Below are positions 17,261 through 27,456 of a stretch of 42,101 nucleotides of DNA, piece after piece. The stretch spans positions 1-42,101 of the forward strand of contig JACZUI010000020.1 in NCBI GenBank assembly GCA_022573225.1, written 5' to 3'. A model generated the notes under the pieces. That model was not told the DNA's origin. It saw nothing but the letters and a program-made list of their open reading frames with translations, and did not search any database. Source of the stretch: Acidobacteriota bacterium. Lineage in GTDB: Bacteria > Actinomycetota > Acidimicrobiia > Spongiisociales > ZC4RG35. Each line of letters begins with the position of its first letter. The first letter of the stretch is position 1. The translations under genes and the position numbers were made by a program.

Positions 17261-18514
17261 CTACTCCTCTTCGTCGGTCAGCTCCGGGGTGAACTCGAAC
17301 GTGAGCTCACCAATCCGAACCTCATCGCCCTCCTCGGCCCCGGCCTTCTCCAAGGCATCGTCCACGCCTAGCCTGGCAAGACGGCGTGCCGCCATATCGG
17401 CCGCCTCCTCCATTGTGAGATCAGCGAAACCCACGGCTCGTTCAGCCGCGACACCCTCGACGCGCCATGAGCCGGCTTCCCGTGCAATCGTGAAGCGGGG
17501 GCCCAGCGGTCGGTGGAGCACAAAGCCCTTCCGCTCGGGGGCTGAGCGCTCAGCCTCGACGACCAGGTCGGCGATTTCATGGAGTGCGTCCCGAACCCCT
17601 TCGCCGGTGACGGCGGATACCTCCAAGGCGTCAAGACCGGCAGCTATCCCGCTCATGCCGCCCAGGTCGGACTTGTTCAGGAGAACGATGCGGGGGCGCA
17701 TGGCGATGTCGGCCGAGTAGTCGGCAATCTCCTTGGTGAGGATGCCAAGCTGCTGCTCTGGGGTGTCGAGCTGGATATCGGACGGGTCGAGGAGAATCAC
17801 CAGGACACGGGCTCTCTCGACGTGCCGCAGGAACTCATGCCCAAGACCCTTGCCCTTCGCCGCACCCTCGATGAGGCCGGGGATGTCGGCAAGGACGAAC
17901 TCTCGTTCGTCGAAGCTGACAACTCCAAGATTGGGCTCGAGAGTTGTAAACGGATAGTCGGCGATCTTTGGCTTCGAGGCCGAGACCTTGGAGATGAACG
18001 TCGACTTGCCGGCGTTGGGAAACCCGATCAGGGCGGCGTCGGCGAGCAGCCTCAGTTCGAGTGTGAACCACTCGTCACGTCCATACTCGCCCTGCTCGGC
18101 AACCGCGGGCGCCCGGTTGGCCGGGTTGACGAATGCGGCATTGCCCCTGCCACCCCGACCTCCCGTCAGGACCACTGCCTGCTGACCCTCCTCGACGAGG
18201 TCGGCGATCAGGACGTCCTCGGAGTCGTGGACAACTGTGCCCAGCGGGACGGAGATAACGGCGTCCTCTCCGGTCTTTCCGTGTTTGAGGTCGCCCTGCC
18301 CATGGGTCCCGTGTCCGGCGGTGTGGTGCGGGTTGCGCTGGTAACGAAGAAGCGTGGACACCGAAGCGTCGGCCCTCAGGATCACGGAACCGCCCGGGCC
18401 ACCGCTACCGCCAACCGGCTTCCCTTTCGGCTTCCCTTTGGCCCTTACAAATGAAACAACCCCCGCACCGCCGTTGCCGGCACGGAGGTTGACGCGAACC
18501 CGGTCGACGAACAC
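17261..18514 (-). CDS. obgE: Obg family GTPase
   Basis: An essential GTPase acting in late 50S ribosome assembly and stress control. GTG at 18514 is chosen, since the Obg fold begins at once (FVDRVRVNLRAGNGGAGVVSF) and it follows the rpmA stop by 13 bases. The Gly-rich Obg domain (to about 160) precedes the G domain with G1 GFPNAGKST, G3 DIPGLIEGA and G4 NKSDL. A C-terminal OCT domain (RRLARLGVDDALEKAGAEEG) completes about 417 residues. It lies in the standard order rplU-rpmA-obg. Confidence 0.96.
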   Translation of the reverse strand: MFVDRVRVNLRAGNGGAGVVSFVRAKGKPKGKPVGGSGGPGGSVILRADASVSTLLRYQRNPHHTAGHGTHGQGDLKHGKTGEDAVISVPLGTVVHDSEDVLIADLVEEGQQAVVLTGGRGGRGNAAFVNPANRAPAVAEQGEYGRDEWFTLELRLLADAALIGFPNAGKSTFISKVSASKPKIADYPFTTLEPNLGVVSFDEREFVLADIPGLIEGAAKGKGLGHEFLRHVERARVLVILLDPSDIQLDTPEQQLGILTKEIADYSADIAMRPRIVLLNKSDLGGMSGIAAGLDALEVSAVTGEGVRDALHEIADLVVEAERSAPERKGFVLHRPLGPRFTIAREAGSWRVEGVAAERAVGFADLTMEEAADMAARRLARLGVDDALEKAGAEEGDEVRIGELTFEFTPELTDEEE

Positions 18515-18527
18515 GACCGGCTCTTGA

Positions 18528-18779
18528 TTATTCGGAGACGACGTTGACGTGACGCCTATTGGCGCGCACGCCGTACTTGACCGTTCCGGCTGAGGTGGCA
18601 AAAAGGGTGTCGTCGCCTCCCTTGCCTACGTTCTCACCCGGATGGATGCGGGTGCCACGCTGGCGCACCAGGATGGCGCCGGCGTTCACGAATTCGCCGT
18701 CGAATACCTTGGGTCCGAGTCGCTGCGCGTGCGAGTCACGACCGTTCTTTGATGAGCCGCCTGCTTTGGTCTTTGACAT
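18528..18779 (-). CDS. rpmA: 50S ribosomal protein bL27
   Basis: The 83 residues match bL27 end to end. The N-terminus is [20 protein letters not shown], which reaches toward the peptidyl-transferase centre, followed by [30 protein letters not shown] and [10 protein letters not shown]. There is no N-terminal extension of the type cleaved in Firmicutes. It begins 1 base after the rplU stop. Confidence 0.97.
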   Translation of the reverse strand: MSKTKAGGSSKNGRDSHAQRLGPKVFDGEFVNAGAILVRQRGTRIHPGENVGKGGDDTLFATSAGTVKYGVRANRRHVNVVSE

Positions 18780-18780
18780 T

Positions 18781-19146
18781 TCATTCCTCCTCTGAGGACT
18801 CGACGGGCGCTACCTCGGCCTTCGACTTCTTGGCGCCGGGAAGGCTGATGCCCGTGATTTCGATACGGGTGTAGGTCTGACGGTGGCCTTGACGGCGTCG
18901 GTAGCCGGTCTTGTTCTTGTACTTGAAGATGTCGATCTTCGGGCCCCTGGCCTCGCCAAGGACCTTGGCGGTCACTGTCGCCTTCTCGAGAATCTTCCGG
19001 TCGGACACGGCGGTGCCCTCATCGTCGACCACGAGCAGGGGAGCGAATGTCAACTCTTCTTCGGAGCCTTTGATGCGCTCGATATTGATGACATCACCAG
19101 ACTGCACCTTGGCCTGCTTGCCGCCGGCGCGAATGATGGCGTACAT
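18781..19146 (-). CDS. rplU: 50S ribosomal protein bL21
   Basis: ATG at 19146 is chosen because the family starts [18 protein letters not shown] and AGAGG lies just upstream; an in-frame start further out adds 22 unrelated residues. The body contains [13 protein letters not shown] and the conserved rRNA-binding stretch [19 protein letters not shown]. The C-terminal tail is longer and more acidic than usual ([12 protein letters not shown]). First gene of rplU-rpmA-obgE. Confidence 0.96.
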   Translation of the reverse strand: MYAIIRAGGKQAKVQSGDVINIERIKGSEEELTFAPLLVVDDEGTAVSDRKILEKATVTAKVLGEARGPKIDIFKYKNKTGYRRRQGHRQTYTRIEITGISLPGAKKSKAEVAPVESSEEE

Positions 19147-19233
19147 GGGTGAACCTCTTGTCGAAAGGGGGGAACCAGCGAGATGGTACCTGTGCGGGCG
19201 ACCTATCGCCAACAGACCTGTGGCGAGTACCTG

Positions 19234-20772
19234 CTATCCGCTACCGGCTACCTGGGTCGCCGGCTGCTCCACTTCGTAGTGATCATGGACAATGACGCCG
19301 CGGCCACCACAGTGCTCACACTTCGACGAGAACTGCTCGAGAAGGCCGGCGGACACATTCTTCCTGGTCATCTCGACCAGTCCGAGATAGGACACCTCGA
19401 AGACTTGAGTTCTGGTCTTGTCCTTGGCCAGAGTTTCCTTGAGACGTCTCAACACCTGCTGCTGATTCGTCGTGGACTCCATGTCGATGAAGTCGATAAC
19501 GATGATTCCGCCGATGTCTCTGAGGCGAAGCTGGCGGCCAATCTCCTCGGCAGCCTCCAGGTTGTTCTGGAGCACCGTGTCTTCCAGCGTGGAAGAGCCG
19601 ACGAATTTGCCGGTGTTGACGTCTATGACGGTGAGGGCTTCGGTTCGATCGACGACGAGATGACCACCTGACGGAAGGAAGACCTTGCGATCGAGAGCCT
19701 TCTTGAGCTGGTCGTCGACGTGGTAGCGCTCGAACAACGGCGTGGTGTCCTCGTAGAGCTGAACCCTCGCGACCAGATCGGGAGCAGTCGCCTGGAGATA
19801 GGAGACCACGGTTTCGTAGGCCTTCGCATCGTCGATCAGGAGCTTCCTGAAATCTGCGGTGAAGTGCTCTCGAATCACCTTGATGAGCAGCTGCGGTTCC
19901 TCGTGGATCAGGCGGGGTGCTCCCCCATCACCGGCCTCCTCCTGGATTCGCTCCCAGTTCTTGATCAAACGGGAGATATCGGCGGCCAGGGCCTCTGCGG
20001 TGGCGTGAAGCGCGGCAGTGCGAACGATCACTCCGTAGTCCTTGGGCCTGACCTCGTTGATCGCCTCGCGGAGACGAGCACGGTCGTCGTCTGGCAAACG
20101 CCGGCTGATCCCCACATTGTCCGAGTCCGGTACCAAAACGAGGTATCGGCCGGGAAGGGAAGGCACGCCGGTCAGCCTGGCGCCCTTGGCGCCCATGGCG
20201 TCCTTGGTGACCTGGACCAGCACCTCGTCGCCCTCCTTGAGGACGTTCTCAATCCTTTTGTTCGTTGTTCCGTTCCCCCGGCCATCAGCGGCAACATCGG
20301 AGGCATAAAGCACGCCGTTCTTGGGGTCGCCAAAGTCGAGAAACGCGGCCTCCATGCCAGGAAGAACATTGCGAACCTTGCCAAGGTAGATATTGCCGGC
20401 GACCGAGATGGTCTCCTCTCGCGCTACATAGTGTTCGACCAGCACCGGACCTTCGAGAACCACCATTTGCGTCTGTCGGTTGGCCAACCGGACAAGCATC
20501 TGCTTGCGCCCGGTCTCGATGGGAACAATTACCTCGTCATCGATTGGGCGACGGGTGCGGCTTCTCGTGGTAGAGATGCCGTTACGTGAGGACCGGCCGG
20601 AGCCCTTGGACTGCTTCCGGCGCTTTTGCTTCTCTTTGGTCGGTGAGGTGGTGGCCTCCAACCGTGTCACCTCGACCTTGTGTCCCTTTACTCGAAGGGT
20701 TTTGTGCTCCTCGACGGTCCCCTCGGAAGAAGACCTCCTGACAATCTGGGGGCTCCTACGGAATAGAGCCAT
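19234..20772 (-). CDS. rne: ribonuclease E/G family endoribonuclease
   Basis: The main mRNA- and rRNA-processing endonuclease. ATG at 20772 follows GAGGAGTG. The first 80 residues are basic and disordered. An S1 domain follows (SVAGNIYLGKVRNVLPGMEA), then RNase H-like and DNase I-like parts with catalytic Asp residues in LTVIDVNTGKFVG and IVIDFIDMES. The zinc-link Cys pair is CEHCGGRG near the C-terminus. At 512 residues it is short, with no long scaffold tail, so RNase G is an equally fair name. It precedes rplU, as in other Actinobacteria. Confidence 0.94.
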   Translation of the reverse strand: MALFRRSPQIVRRSSSEGTVEEHKTLRVKGHKVEVTRLEATTSPTKEKQKRRKQSKGSGRSSRNGISTTRSRTRRPIDDEVIVPIETGRKQMLVRLANRQTQMVVLEGPVLVEHYVAREETISVAGNIYLGKVRNVLPGMEAAFLDFGDPKNGVLYASDVAADGRGNGTTNKRIENVLKEGDEVLVQVTKDAMGAKGARLTGVPSLPGRYLVLVPDSDNVGISRRLPDDDRARLREAINEVRPKDYGVIVRTAALHATAEALAADISRLIKNWERIQEEAGDGGAPRLIHEEPQLLIKVIREHFTADFRKLLIDDAKAYETVVSYLQATAPDLVARVQLYEDTTPLFERYHVDDQLKKALDRKVFLPSGGHLVVDRTEALTVIDVNTGKFVGSSTLEDTVLQNNLEAAEEIGRQLRLRDIGGIIVIDFIDMESTTNQQQVLRRLKETLAKDKTRTQVFEVSYLGLVEMTRKNVSAGLLEQFSSKCEHCGGRGVIVHDHYEVEQPATQVAGSG

Positions 20773-21003
20773 GTGATTTCACTCCTCTGAGAATCGCTTG
20801 CATCGACGATCTCGACCCGCTTCCTGGGGGGTCGGCCGTCGGACAAATGGTTGGATGCCCGGAGACGCAACGATGCCCACCATTGCTGATGGCCGGTAAC
20901 AAGACGGATATGGGTCAGGGTGCTCATCGGAAGAAACACTCCAAACGGGAAGATGACCGCGTCCCGCGGACAAAGGAAGGCTACCAGACAGTGGGTGCAG
21001 AAC

Positions 21004-21597
21004 CTATCCGGCATCGAGCCCGAGTTCGGGCTGCTCAGGCTCCTCGGGGTCATAACACATTCGACATCTGGCCTCATAGGCTCCTTGAGCCCCGAGCACG
21101 ACGAGGTCATCGGAATTCACGATCCGCTGGGTGTACATGCCGGGCCCTCCGCACTTGTGACACACGGCGAGCATCTTGTTGACTACCTCGGCTCGATCGC
21201 AAAGGGTGGAAATTGGCTCGAAAGGCCGCCGCAGGTAGTCGGTGTCCAGGCCGGCGATGATGATCTGCTTCCCCGAAGCTGCCAGTTGGTCCACGACCTC
21301 CACCAGTCCCTGATCGAAGAACTGGCCCTCATCGATGCCCACGACCTCGGTGGCGTCGTCGATCGCCCGGAGCAGATCATCAGAGGTCGCGACCGGAGTT
21401 GCCTCGACTCTGAGGCTCGAATGGGAGACCACCTCGTTGGCGGAGAACCGATCGTCGAGTCGGGGTTTGAAAGTCTGGACAGGTATCCGGGCAATCTTGG
21501 AGCGTGTCACCCGGCGGATCAGCTCCTCGCTCTTCCCGGAGAACATCGGGCCACAGATGACCTCGACCCACCCGTCGTGATTCCGGCGAAACATCAT
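21004..21597 (-). CDS. tdk: thymidine kinase, type II
   Basis: Phosphorylates thymidine in nucleotide salvage. The 197 residues contain the P-loop CGPMFSGKSEELIRR, the DEGQFF motif (VVGIDEGQFFDQG), the lasso region (LDTDYLRRPFEP) and four zinc-binding Cys (CHKCGGPG and CRMC). It is flanked by about 230 bases before the RNase gene and 130 bases after rodA, so it is probably transcribed alone. It interrupts the common rodA to rne spacing. Confidence 0.95.
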   Translation of the reverse strand: MMFRRNHDGWVEVICGPMFSGKSEELIRRVTRSKIARIPVQTFKPRLDDRFSANEVVSHSSLRVEATPVATSDDLLRAIDDATEVVGIDEGQFFDQGLVEVVDQLAASGKQIIIAGLDTDYLRRPFEPISTLCDRAEVVNKMLAVCHKCGGPGMYTQRIVNSDDLVVLGAQGAYEARCRMCYDPEEPEQPELGLDAG

Positions 21598-21729
21598 GGG
21601 AAGGCTAACGGTCTCCGGGAGGCGCGTCTGTCTGACCTAGCCGGCACCCTCGGGCCACTAAAGAGGGTGGTCCCCAACCTAAGAGGAATGACTAGACGAG
21701 GAGGCATGCGGTCAAAGTCGGCCAGCAAA

Positions 21730-22881
21730 TCACGTCAGCTGATTCTCTCCCGGCACCGGTGTCTTGAGGAGCCAGACCGAGTTGGCAATTCCCAGGGCGA
21801 GGGTCATCGCCAGGTAGAACGAGCCACCGGCCGAGAGGAAGGGGAGGGGAAGACCGGTGACGGGCATTATCCCGACGGTCATCCCGACGTTGACGAAGAC
21901 ATGGAATACAAACATCGCCGCGATTCCAGTGGCGATGAGGGCACCGTTCCGATCCCTCGCGTTGGCCGCAATCAACAACAGTCTCCAGATGATCACAAGG
22001 AAAGCGGCCAGAACGAGGATGGCCCCGACAAACCCCAGTTGCTCCCCGACCGCGGTGAAGATGAAGTCGGTCTCCTGCTCAGGCACATACTCGAAGTTTG
22101 TTTGAGTCCCTTGGAAAAGGCCTCGCCCGAAAAACTGGCCAGACCCGATAGCAAGCTTCGATTGGCGAAGGTTGTATCCGATTCCTTGAGGGTCGATGGT
22201 CGGATCGATCAGAACTCGAAGCCGGTCGAGCTGGTAGTCCTTGAGCCAGCCGAACTGAAGCGCTGTCATGATGAGAGCGGCGGTCACGGAGGAAAGAGCC
22301 ACCAACTGTCGCCAGGTCGCACCGGCCACAAAGAGCATGGCGAAGAGAATGAAACCAAAGACAAGCGTGGTCCCCAGGTCGGGCTGACGAAATATCAGAT
22401 AGCCGGGGATCGTCACCACCGCCACCGCCTGCAACATCTCGACCCAAGTGATGTTGCGCCTCCCCATCTGATCCCGGTTCATAGGTGAGAGCAGGGCGGC
22501 GAGGACGAGGATGACACCCACCTTGGCGAACTCGGCGGGCTGAAGCTTGAAGAAGCCGAGGGGGATCCATCGCTGAGCGGCGTTGACAGGATCGAACAAG
22601 AAGACCGCCACCAGGGCAACCAGCACCCCTATCGATATCCACGGGATGATGTTCCGATACTCCCGGTAGTCGATGTTGGAAGTGACCAAATAGATGATGA
22701 GACCCGCCGCGACGAAGATCATCTGCCGCTCCATGCCGTACGAGCCCGCGTTCTTCGTGGCGGAGTAGATCATCAACAACCCGAACCCGGAGAGAGCGAG
22801 CATGGTCCCGAACAGGATCCGATCCGCACGGTTTTCACGACGATCGACCGTGACTTCCCTGATTCTGCTCAGGACCGCCAT
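21730..22881 (-). CDS. rodA: rod-shape SEDS glycosyltransferase RodA
   Basis: A polytopic membrane peptidoglycan polymerase of the FtsW/RodA/SpoVE family, 383 residues with about ten hydrophobic segments. Typical motifs are AQRWIPLGFFKLQPAEFAKV, RQPDLGTTLVF, LRQSKLAIGSG with GRGLFQGTQTNFEYVPEQET, and GLPLPFLSAGGS. Its ATG overlaps the stop of the PBP2 gene by one base (TAATG), in keeping with the RodA-PBP2 complex. Confidence 0.97.
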   Translation of the reverse strand: MAVLSRIREVTVDRRENRADRILFGTMLALSGFGLLMIYSATKNAGSYGMERQMIFVAAGLIIYLVTSNIDYREYRNIIPWISIGVLVALVAVFLFDPVNAAQRWIPLGFFKLQPAEFAKVGVILVLAALLSPMNRDQMGRRNITWVEMLQAVAVVTIPGYLIFRQPDLGTTLVFGFILFAMLFVAGATWRQLVALSSVTAALIMTALQFGWLKDYQLDRLRVLIDPTIDPQGIGYNLRQSKLAIGSGQFFGRGLFQGTQTNFEYVPEQETDFIFTAVGEQLGFVGAILVLAAFLVIIWRLLLIAANARDRNGALIATGIAAMFVFHVFVNVGMTVGIMPVTGLPLPFLSAGGSFYLAMTLALGIANSVWLLKTPVPGENQLT

Positions 22882-24845
22882 TACTGGGCCTTCTCACCTT
22901 CGACGATCGGGGTCACCTCGTTGCCCATCAAATACTGCATGATGTGCCGACCAACCGGCGCGGCTATCCGACCACCGGATCCGCCTTCCTCTATCAAGAC
23001 GACTATCACGTACTGAGGGTTGTCGATCGGAGCGATGCCTACGAACCATGCATGGTTGTCGTTGCTCTTCGAAGACTGTCCGGTTCCCGTCTTCCCTCCA
23101 ACATTTTCCACGCCTTCTCCAAAGTCGGCGAATGCAGTCGATGCCGTCCCGCTGTTGACCACCAGGTTGAGATCGCTGAGCAGTGAGTTGCGAGTGGCTG
23201 AGGAGATATCGACTGTGCGCACCAACTCCGGAGAGATCGTGACCACCACATTCCCTTCAGAGTCAACGATCTCCTTCACGACACGGGGCTCCATTACCTT
23301 GCCCCCATTGACGAGAACGGCATACGAAGTCGCCACCTGCATCGGGGTTGCGGTGAAGGCACCCTGGCCTATCGCAAAGTCGATCAGATCCCCGCCCAGC
23401 CATGGAGAGGCGAGCTCGAGACGTGAGGGCTCAAGCAGTCTCGTACCCGGATTCTCCCTTTGGTAGGCGGCCCATTCGTTGAAAAGCTCACGGGTCGGAA
23501 CGATCCCGGACGCCTCGGCAGTAAGGTCGACGCCGGTCCGGGAGCCATATCCGAGGTCTTTGGCCCAATCCTGAAGGATGTTCTCACGCGGAGTCTCCTT
23601 GTAGGCCTGCCAGGTCCCGTTGCCCACGTTCCAGAAGTAGATGTTGCATGAGTTTTGAAGAGCGCCATGGATGTCGAGCCATCCCAGTTCGCGGGGGTAA
23701 TACCAATCTCTCTTGACCTGCTGTGATCCATCCTCCAGCTCGGCCACCACGAACGTACCGTCACAATGCACCAAACCGTTTGCCGCATCGACGTCGTCGC
23801 GCTCAGAATCGAACGGCAGGTCTTCCTCGAGTTTGACCGTGTAGGTGATCGCCTTGAAGGTCGACGCGGGAGGATAGAGGCCGCTGATCGCGAGGTTGTT
23901 GAAGGCAAGGGTCTCCGTCAGGGCTTCGAATGTCTGATCGTCGACGCCTGTGACAAAGAGCTGGGGGTCGAAGTCCGGATGCGAAGCCAACGCCAAGACT
24001 TCAAAAGTGTTCACATCGAGGACCACGGCTGCTGCCCGCTTCGTCTCGCTGAACACTTCGACACCTTCGGCGCGGTCGACATCCTTGACGGAGTTGGACA
24101 AAGAGACGGCCTCTTCGAGGGCGAGCTCAACGAGCTCCTGCAGTTCAAGGTCGATGTTGAGCACTACCGAGTCACCAGGCTCCGGTTCCCGTGGCGGACG
24201 CTGATCGATGATCTCGCCTTGCCGCACCCGATACTCGACCAAGCCAGAAATACCTTGGAGATACTCGTCATACACGCTCTCCACCCCGAGTTTTCCGATC
24301 CGAACATTTGGGTCCAAGTCCGGATGCTCCTCCAGATCTTCCTTGCTCGGTAGACCGAGGTGGCCGATCACATGTGAGAGCGTCGGGCCGGCCAGATAGA
24401 CCCGCTCTGGCACGGTCACGACCTCGACCCCGGGAAGCTCATCGAGGTTCTCGGTAGTTGTGTATGCGGTCTCGACGGACACTGTTGAGACCTGGAAACG
24501 GCCGTTGATGCCGGCCTCCTCGTACATGTCACCGAGCTCCATCGGATCAATTCCCAGGATGGCTGCCAGGCGCTGCACGAGCCTCTCCTTTTGCTCTGGT
24601 TGAACGAAGGTGCGGTCGATCACGACCGCCGGGACCAGTTGGCTGGTAACGAGAAGTTTCCCGTTTCGATCGTAGATATCGCCGCGTGGCGCGAACGACG
24701 ACTTCTCGATCCAGGTCAACTCCTCCGCGGCCAGTGCGAACGACGGGCCTTCGGCCACTTGCACAAACCAGAGACGCAGGCCAATGACCGAAAACATCAC
24801 AATGAACACGATGCCGAGGGTGGTGAGACGGAGTGCGAACTTCAT
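22881..24845 (-). CDS. mrdA: penicillin-binding protein 2 (class B transpeptidase)
   Basis: The transpeptidase partner of RodA in lateral wall synthesis. The 654 residues comprise an N-terminal membrane anchor (FVIMFSVIGLRLWFVQV region), a pedestal domain and a transpeptidase domain. The domain has the SxxK serine in PPASTFKAITY (about residue 325), SxN in NSCNIYFWN and KTG in GGKTGTGQSS (about 585). A basic, polar stretch after the SxxK motif is normal for class B enzymes. It overlaps mreD by 4 bases and rodA by 1. Confidence 0.97.
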   Translation of the reverse strand: MKFALRLTTLGIVFIVMFSVIGLRLWFVQVAEGPSFALAAEELTWIEKSSFAPRGDIYDRNGKLLVTSQLVPAVVIDRTFVQPEQKERLVQRLAAILGIDPMELGDMYEEAGINGRFQVSTVSVETAYTTTENLDELPGVEVVTVPERVYLAGPTLSHVIGHLGLPSKEDLEEHPDLDPNVRIGKLGVESVYDEYLQGISGLVEYRVRQGEIIDQRPPREPEPGDSVVLNIDLELQELVELALEEAVSLSNSVKDVDRAEGVEVFSETKRAAAVVLDVNTFEVLALASHPDFDPQLFVTGVDDQTFEALTETLAFNNLAISGLYPPASTFKAITYTVKLEEDLPFDSERDDVDAANGLVHCDGTFVVAELEDGSQQVKRDWYYPRELGWLDIHGALQNSCNIYFWNVGNGTWQAYKETPRENILQDWAKDLGYGSRTGVDLTAEASGIVPTRELFNEWAAYQRENPGTRLLEPSRLELASPWLGGDLIDFAIGQGAFTATPMQVATSYAVLVNGGKVMEPRVVKEIVDSEGNVVVTISPELVRTVDISSATRNSLLSDLNLVVNSGTASTAFADFGEGVENVGGKTGTGQSSKSNDNHAWFVGIAPIDNPQYVIVVLIEEGGSGGRIAAPVGRHIMQYLMGNEVTPIVEGEKAQ

Positions 24846-25345
24846 GCGTATCTGAATGAGGTCCGGTCGCCGTCGACGAGGCGGACAAAGGTCGGGGCCA
24901 ACAAGGCTGCGATGACCATGTTGGTCAATGGAACAAGGAGTAGCTGGCCTAGGGCACCGTCCCCCAGCAATATTGCTTCGCCAAATAGTGTGCCGATCAA
25001 AACCAGCAACACCACTCCAACGAATGTGAGCACCCCGACCCAGAGGGCGGTCGCAAGCCGCCCTATCTCGGCGCGCTCCCGGGTCCGAATCGCAAGGTAC
25101 GCGACAACGGTGAAAACAATCGCCCTCAGCCCCAGCAAGGAGGAACCCAGGAGGTCAATCACGAGTCCTGACACAAACGCCAACCCCAGGACCGCCTCGG
25201 TTCTCAATCTGGTGAGGGCAAACAAGATTGATACGAGCATGACGAGATCGGGAGTCACCACCCGAACCCGACCAAACAGAGTGGTCTGGATCACAATCGC
25301 CGCCAGAATTACAAAGACAACGACGAGGACCCTCCTGAGTCTCAT
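24842..25345 (-). CDS. mreD: rod-shape protein MreD
   Basis: A small hydrophobic elongasome protein of 167 residues with five or six membrane helices (VLVVVFVILAAIVIQTTLF, LVMLVSILFALTR, LGLAFVSGLVIDLLGSS). MreD is poorly conserved in sequence. The call rests on size, topology, the LVMLVSI and GLVIDLL features, and the 4-base overlaps with mreC and mrdA. Confidence 0.93.
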   Translation of the reverse strand: MRLRRVLVVVFVILAAIVIQTTLFGRVRVVTPDLVMLVSILFALTRLRTEAVLGLAFVSGLVIDLLGSSLLGLRAIVFTVVAYLAIRTRERAEIGRLATALWVGVLTFVGVVLLVLIGTLFGEAILLGDGALGQLLLVPLTNMVIAALLAPTFVRLVDGDRTSFRYA

Positions 25346-26271
25346 GACACGTCCTCAACGGTGGAGATGGTGGTCGACCCTTCCGGAAGTGTTGTGGTCG
25401 TAGTTGCTTCCTCGACAGGAATGGTATCCCCGGCAACGCCGGAAATCGGATCAGGCGGCCAGGCCAGCACCACTACGAGCCGAAGGGTGTCAGGGTCGAC
25501 GAACGGGCGAACCTGCGCGGTTAGGGACCCATTCTGGGGATTGGCGTCGTGGAGAATCTCCCCTACACCAAGACCCGCCGGGAATGCCGAACTTGCAGAA
25601 GAGGTGACAACCCGAGCCATCGCCAGGACTGGCTCACGAGCAACAATTATGTCGAGTCTCATGTCCGACGTGAAAAGCTGGGTAGTCAGCTGCCCGACCT
25701 GGGTACCGACAAGAACCGCAACCCCTGAGCGACTGACCGTGATCGGTACGATGGTGGCAGTCCCGGGGGCGGCGCTCCTTACGCGGCCAACGACGTAGCC
25801 GTTGGTATCTATCACGGGCTGACCGACGACGACACCGTCACGAGTTCCCTTGTCGATGATTATCGCGTCATCGAATGCGTCGGGGCGACCGATGACGTTT
25901 GCAACCGTGCGGCCTATTTCCTCGGCGTCGATATCCAGTGAATAGAGCTGCTCGAGGAGTTCCAGCCTCGCGATTTGATCCTGCACAGCGACAATCTCGG
26001 CTTGGGCTTCCGCCAGCTCTGCGCTCAGGGCCACATTCTGCTCACGCAGGGAAGCAACATTGGAAAGACTGTCGATCATGTCGGCCACCGGGTTCACCAC
26101 TATCGACGCGGCCTGCTGAATCGGGGACACAATGGTCTGCGTGCCAGATCGCATCACACCGACCACGCCACCACCTTGCAGCCGCACGTCGAATGTCATC
26201 AGGAGAATGCCAACCACGAGCAGGGTGATCAACGTGGGTAGGGCGTGGTCGCTGCGATCTCGGTTCAGCAT
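25342..26271 (-). CDS. mreC: rod-shape protein MreC
   Basis: A bitopic protein that links MreB to the wall synthases, 309 residues. An N-terminal membrane helix (ALPTLITLLVVGILLMTF) precedes a coiled coil at about 70-115 (LREQNVALSAELAEAQAEI). The beta-barrel domains contain the typical IIDKGTRDGVVVGQPV and GYVVGRVRSAAPGTATIVPI. A Thr-rich C-terminus (EEATTTTTLPEGSTT) is unusual and probably flexible. It overlaps mreD (ATGA) and follows mreB by 22 bases. Confidence 0.96.
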   Translation of the reverse strand: MLNRDRSDHALPTLITLLVVGILLMTFDVRLQGGGVVGVMRSGTQTIVSPIQQAASIVVNPVADMIDSLSNVASLREQNVALSAELAEAQAEIVAVQDQIARLELLEQLYSLDIDAEEIGRTVANVIGRPDAFDDAIIIDKGTRDGVVVGQPVIDTNGYVVGRVRSAAPGTATIVPITVSRSGVAVLVGTQVGQLTTQLFTSDMRLDIIVAREPVLAMARVVTSSASSAFPAGLGVGEILHDANPQNGSLTAQVRPFVDPDTLRLVVVLAWPPDPISGVAGDTIPVEEATTTTTLPEGSTTISTVEDVS

Positions 26272-26293
26272 GGATTGCGACGGGTCGGGGATG

Positions 26294-27325
26294 TCATGGC
26301 CGGGATGATGAAATGAGCACGTCCTGCAACGAGTCGAATTCCTCCAGGCACTTCCCCGAGCCGAGCACCACCGATTGCAACGGGTTCGCCGCCGTCACGA
26401 TGGGCATTCCCGTCTCATGGGCCAGACGATGGTCCAGCCCCACTAATAGCGCTCCTCCTCCGGTGAGCACGATCCCCCGCTCCACGATGTCTGCCGCAAG
26501 CTCCGGCGGCGTCTTGTCAAGCGCGTACTTGACCGCGTCCACGATCACCTGGGAGGGCTCCTCGATCGCCTCTCGAATCTCCGGGCTCGACAACAGGATC
26601 GTCGTGGGCAGCCCTGTGACGAGGTCCCTTCCTCGCACCTCGGCCGAAGGCTCGTCCGGGGAGGGCCAGGCCGACCCCACCGCTAGCTTCAGCTGCTCCG
26701 CTGTTCGCTCACCGATCAGGACGTTGTACTCCTTCTTGATCCAGTCGATGATCGCGATGTCCAACTCATCGCCGCCGACGCGGATCGATCGAGACACCAC
26801 GATTCCACCCAGAGAAATGACCGCGACCTCTGTGGTGCCGCCTCCGATGTCGACCACCATCGAGCCGGCCGGCTCGCCAACAGGAAGGCCCGATCCGATG
26901 GCGGCGGCCATGGGCTCTTCGATCGTGTAGGCGCGACGGGCCCCGGCGTGATATGCAGCCTCTTCGACGGCCCGGCGCTCGACCGGCGTGATTCCGGAAG
27001 GGACACAAACGACGATGCGGGGACGGGCCCACCTTCGCCGGTGGACTTTCTGAATGAAATACCGCAGCATTTTCTCGGTGATGTCGAAGTCGGCGATGAC
27101 ACCATTCCGAAGGGGACGGATCGCAGTGATGTGCGAAGGCGTCCGGCCGATCATCCGCTTGGCATCCGTGCCCACGGCCAGCGCCTTGCCGGTTTGGGTG
27201 TTCATGGCCACTACGGAGGGCTCGTTGAGCACGACGCCTCGACCGCGCACATAGACAAGCGTGTTAGCGGTTCCGAGGTCGATGGCCATGTCCTGGCCTG
27301 TAAAGGAAAAGAGGGTTTCAGCCAT
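26294..27325 (-). CDS. mreB: actin-like cell-shape protein MreB
   Basis: The cytoskeletal ATPase that directs the elongasome; its presence argues for a rod-shaped or elongating cell. The 343 residues carry phosphate 1 ([20 protein letters not shown]), phosphate 2 ([19 protein letters not shown]) and the adenosine motif ([18 protein letters not shown]). [20 protein letters not shown] is also typical. It heads the mreBCD-mrdA-rodA unit, about 130 bases after ndk. Confidence 0.97.
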   Translation of the reverse strand: MAETLFSFTGQDMAIDLGTANTLVYVRGRGVVLNEPSVVAMNTQTGKALAVGTDAKRMIGRTPSHITAIRPLRNGVIADFDITEKMLRYFIQKVHRRRWARPRIVVCVPSGITPVERRAVEEAAYHAGARRAYTIEEPMAAAIGSGLPVGEPAGSMVVDIGGGTTEVAVISLGGIVVSRSIRVGGDELDIAIIDWIKKEYNVLIGERTAEQLKLAVGSAWPSPDEPSAEVRGRDLVTGLPTTILLSSPEIREAIEEPSQVIVDAVKYALDKTPPELAADIVERGIVLTGGGALLVGLDHRLAHETGMPIVTAANPLQSVVLGSGKCLEEFDSLQDVLISSSRP

Positions 27326-27456
27326 TGCTGAGGAGTGCTCCCGGGCGGACCACGAGATTGTAGGTATGTGCCGGTTCTTGTGCCATTGGAAGCGCGAGGC
27401 TACGCATCACCAGGAGCCAAAGGTTGGGCACAACAAATGACATGGGCAAATCAAGC

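Noticed and set aside
20920-22488. 522-codon open frame on the plus strand
   Set aside because: It is antisense to tdk and rodA, both of which have full sets of family motifs; its protein is low in complexity, as expected for a GC-rich shadow frame.
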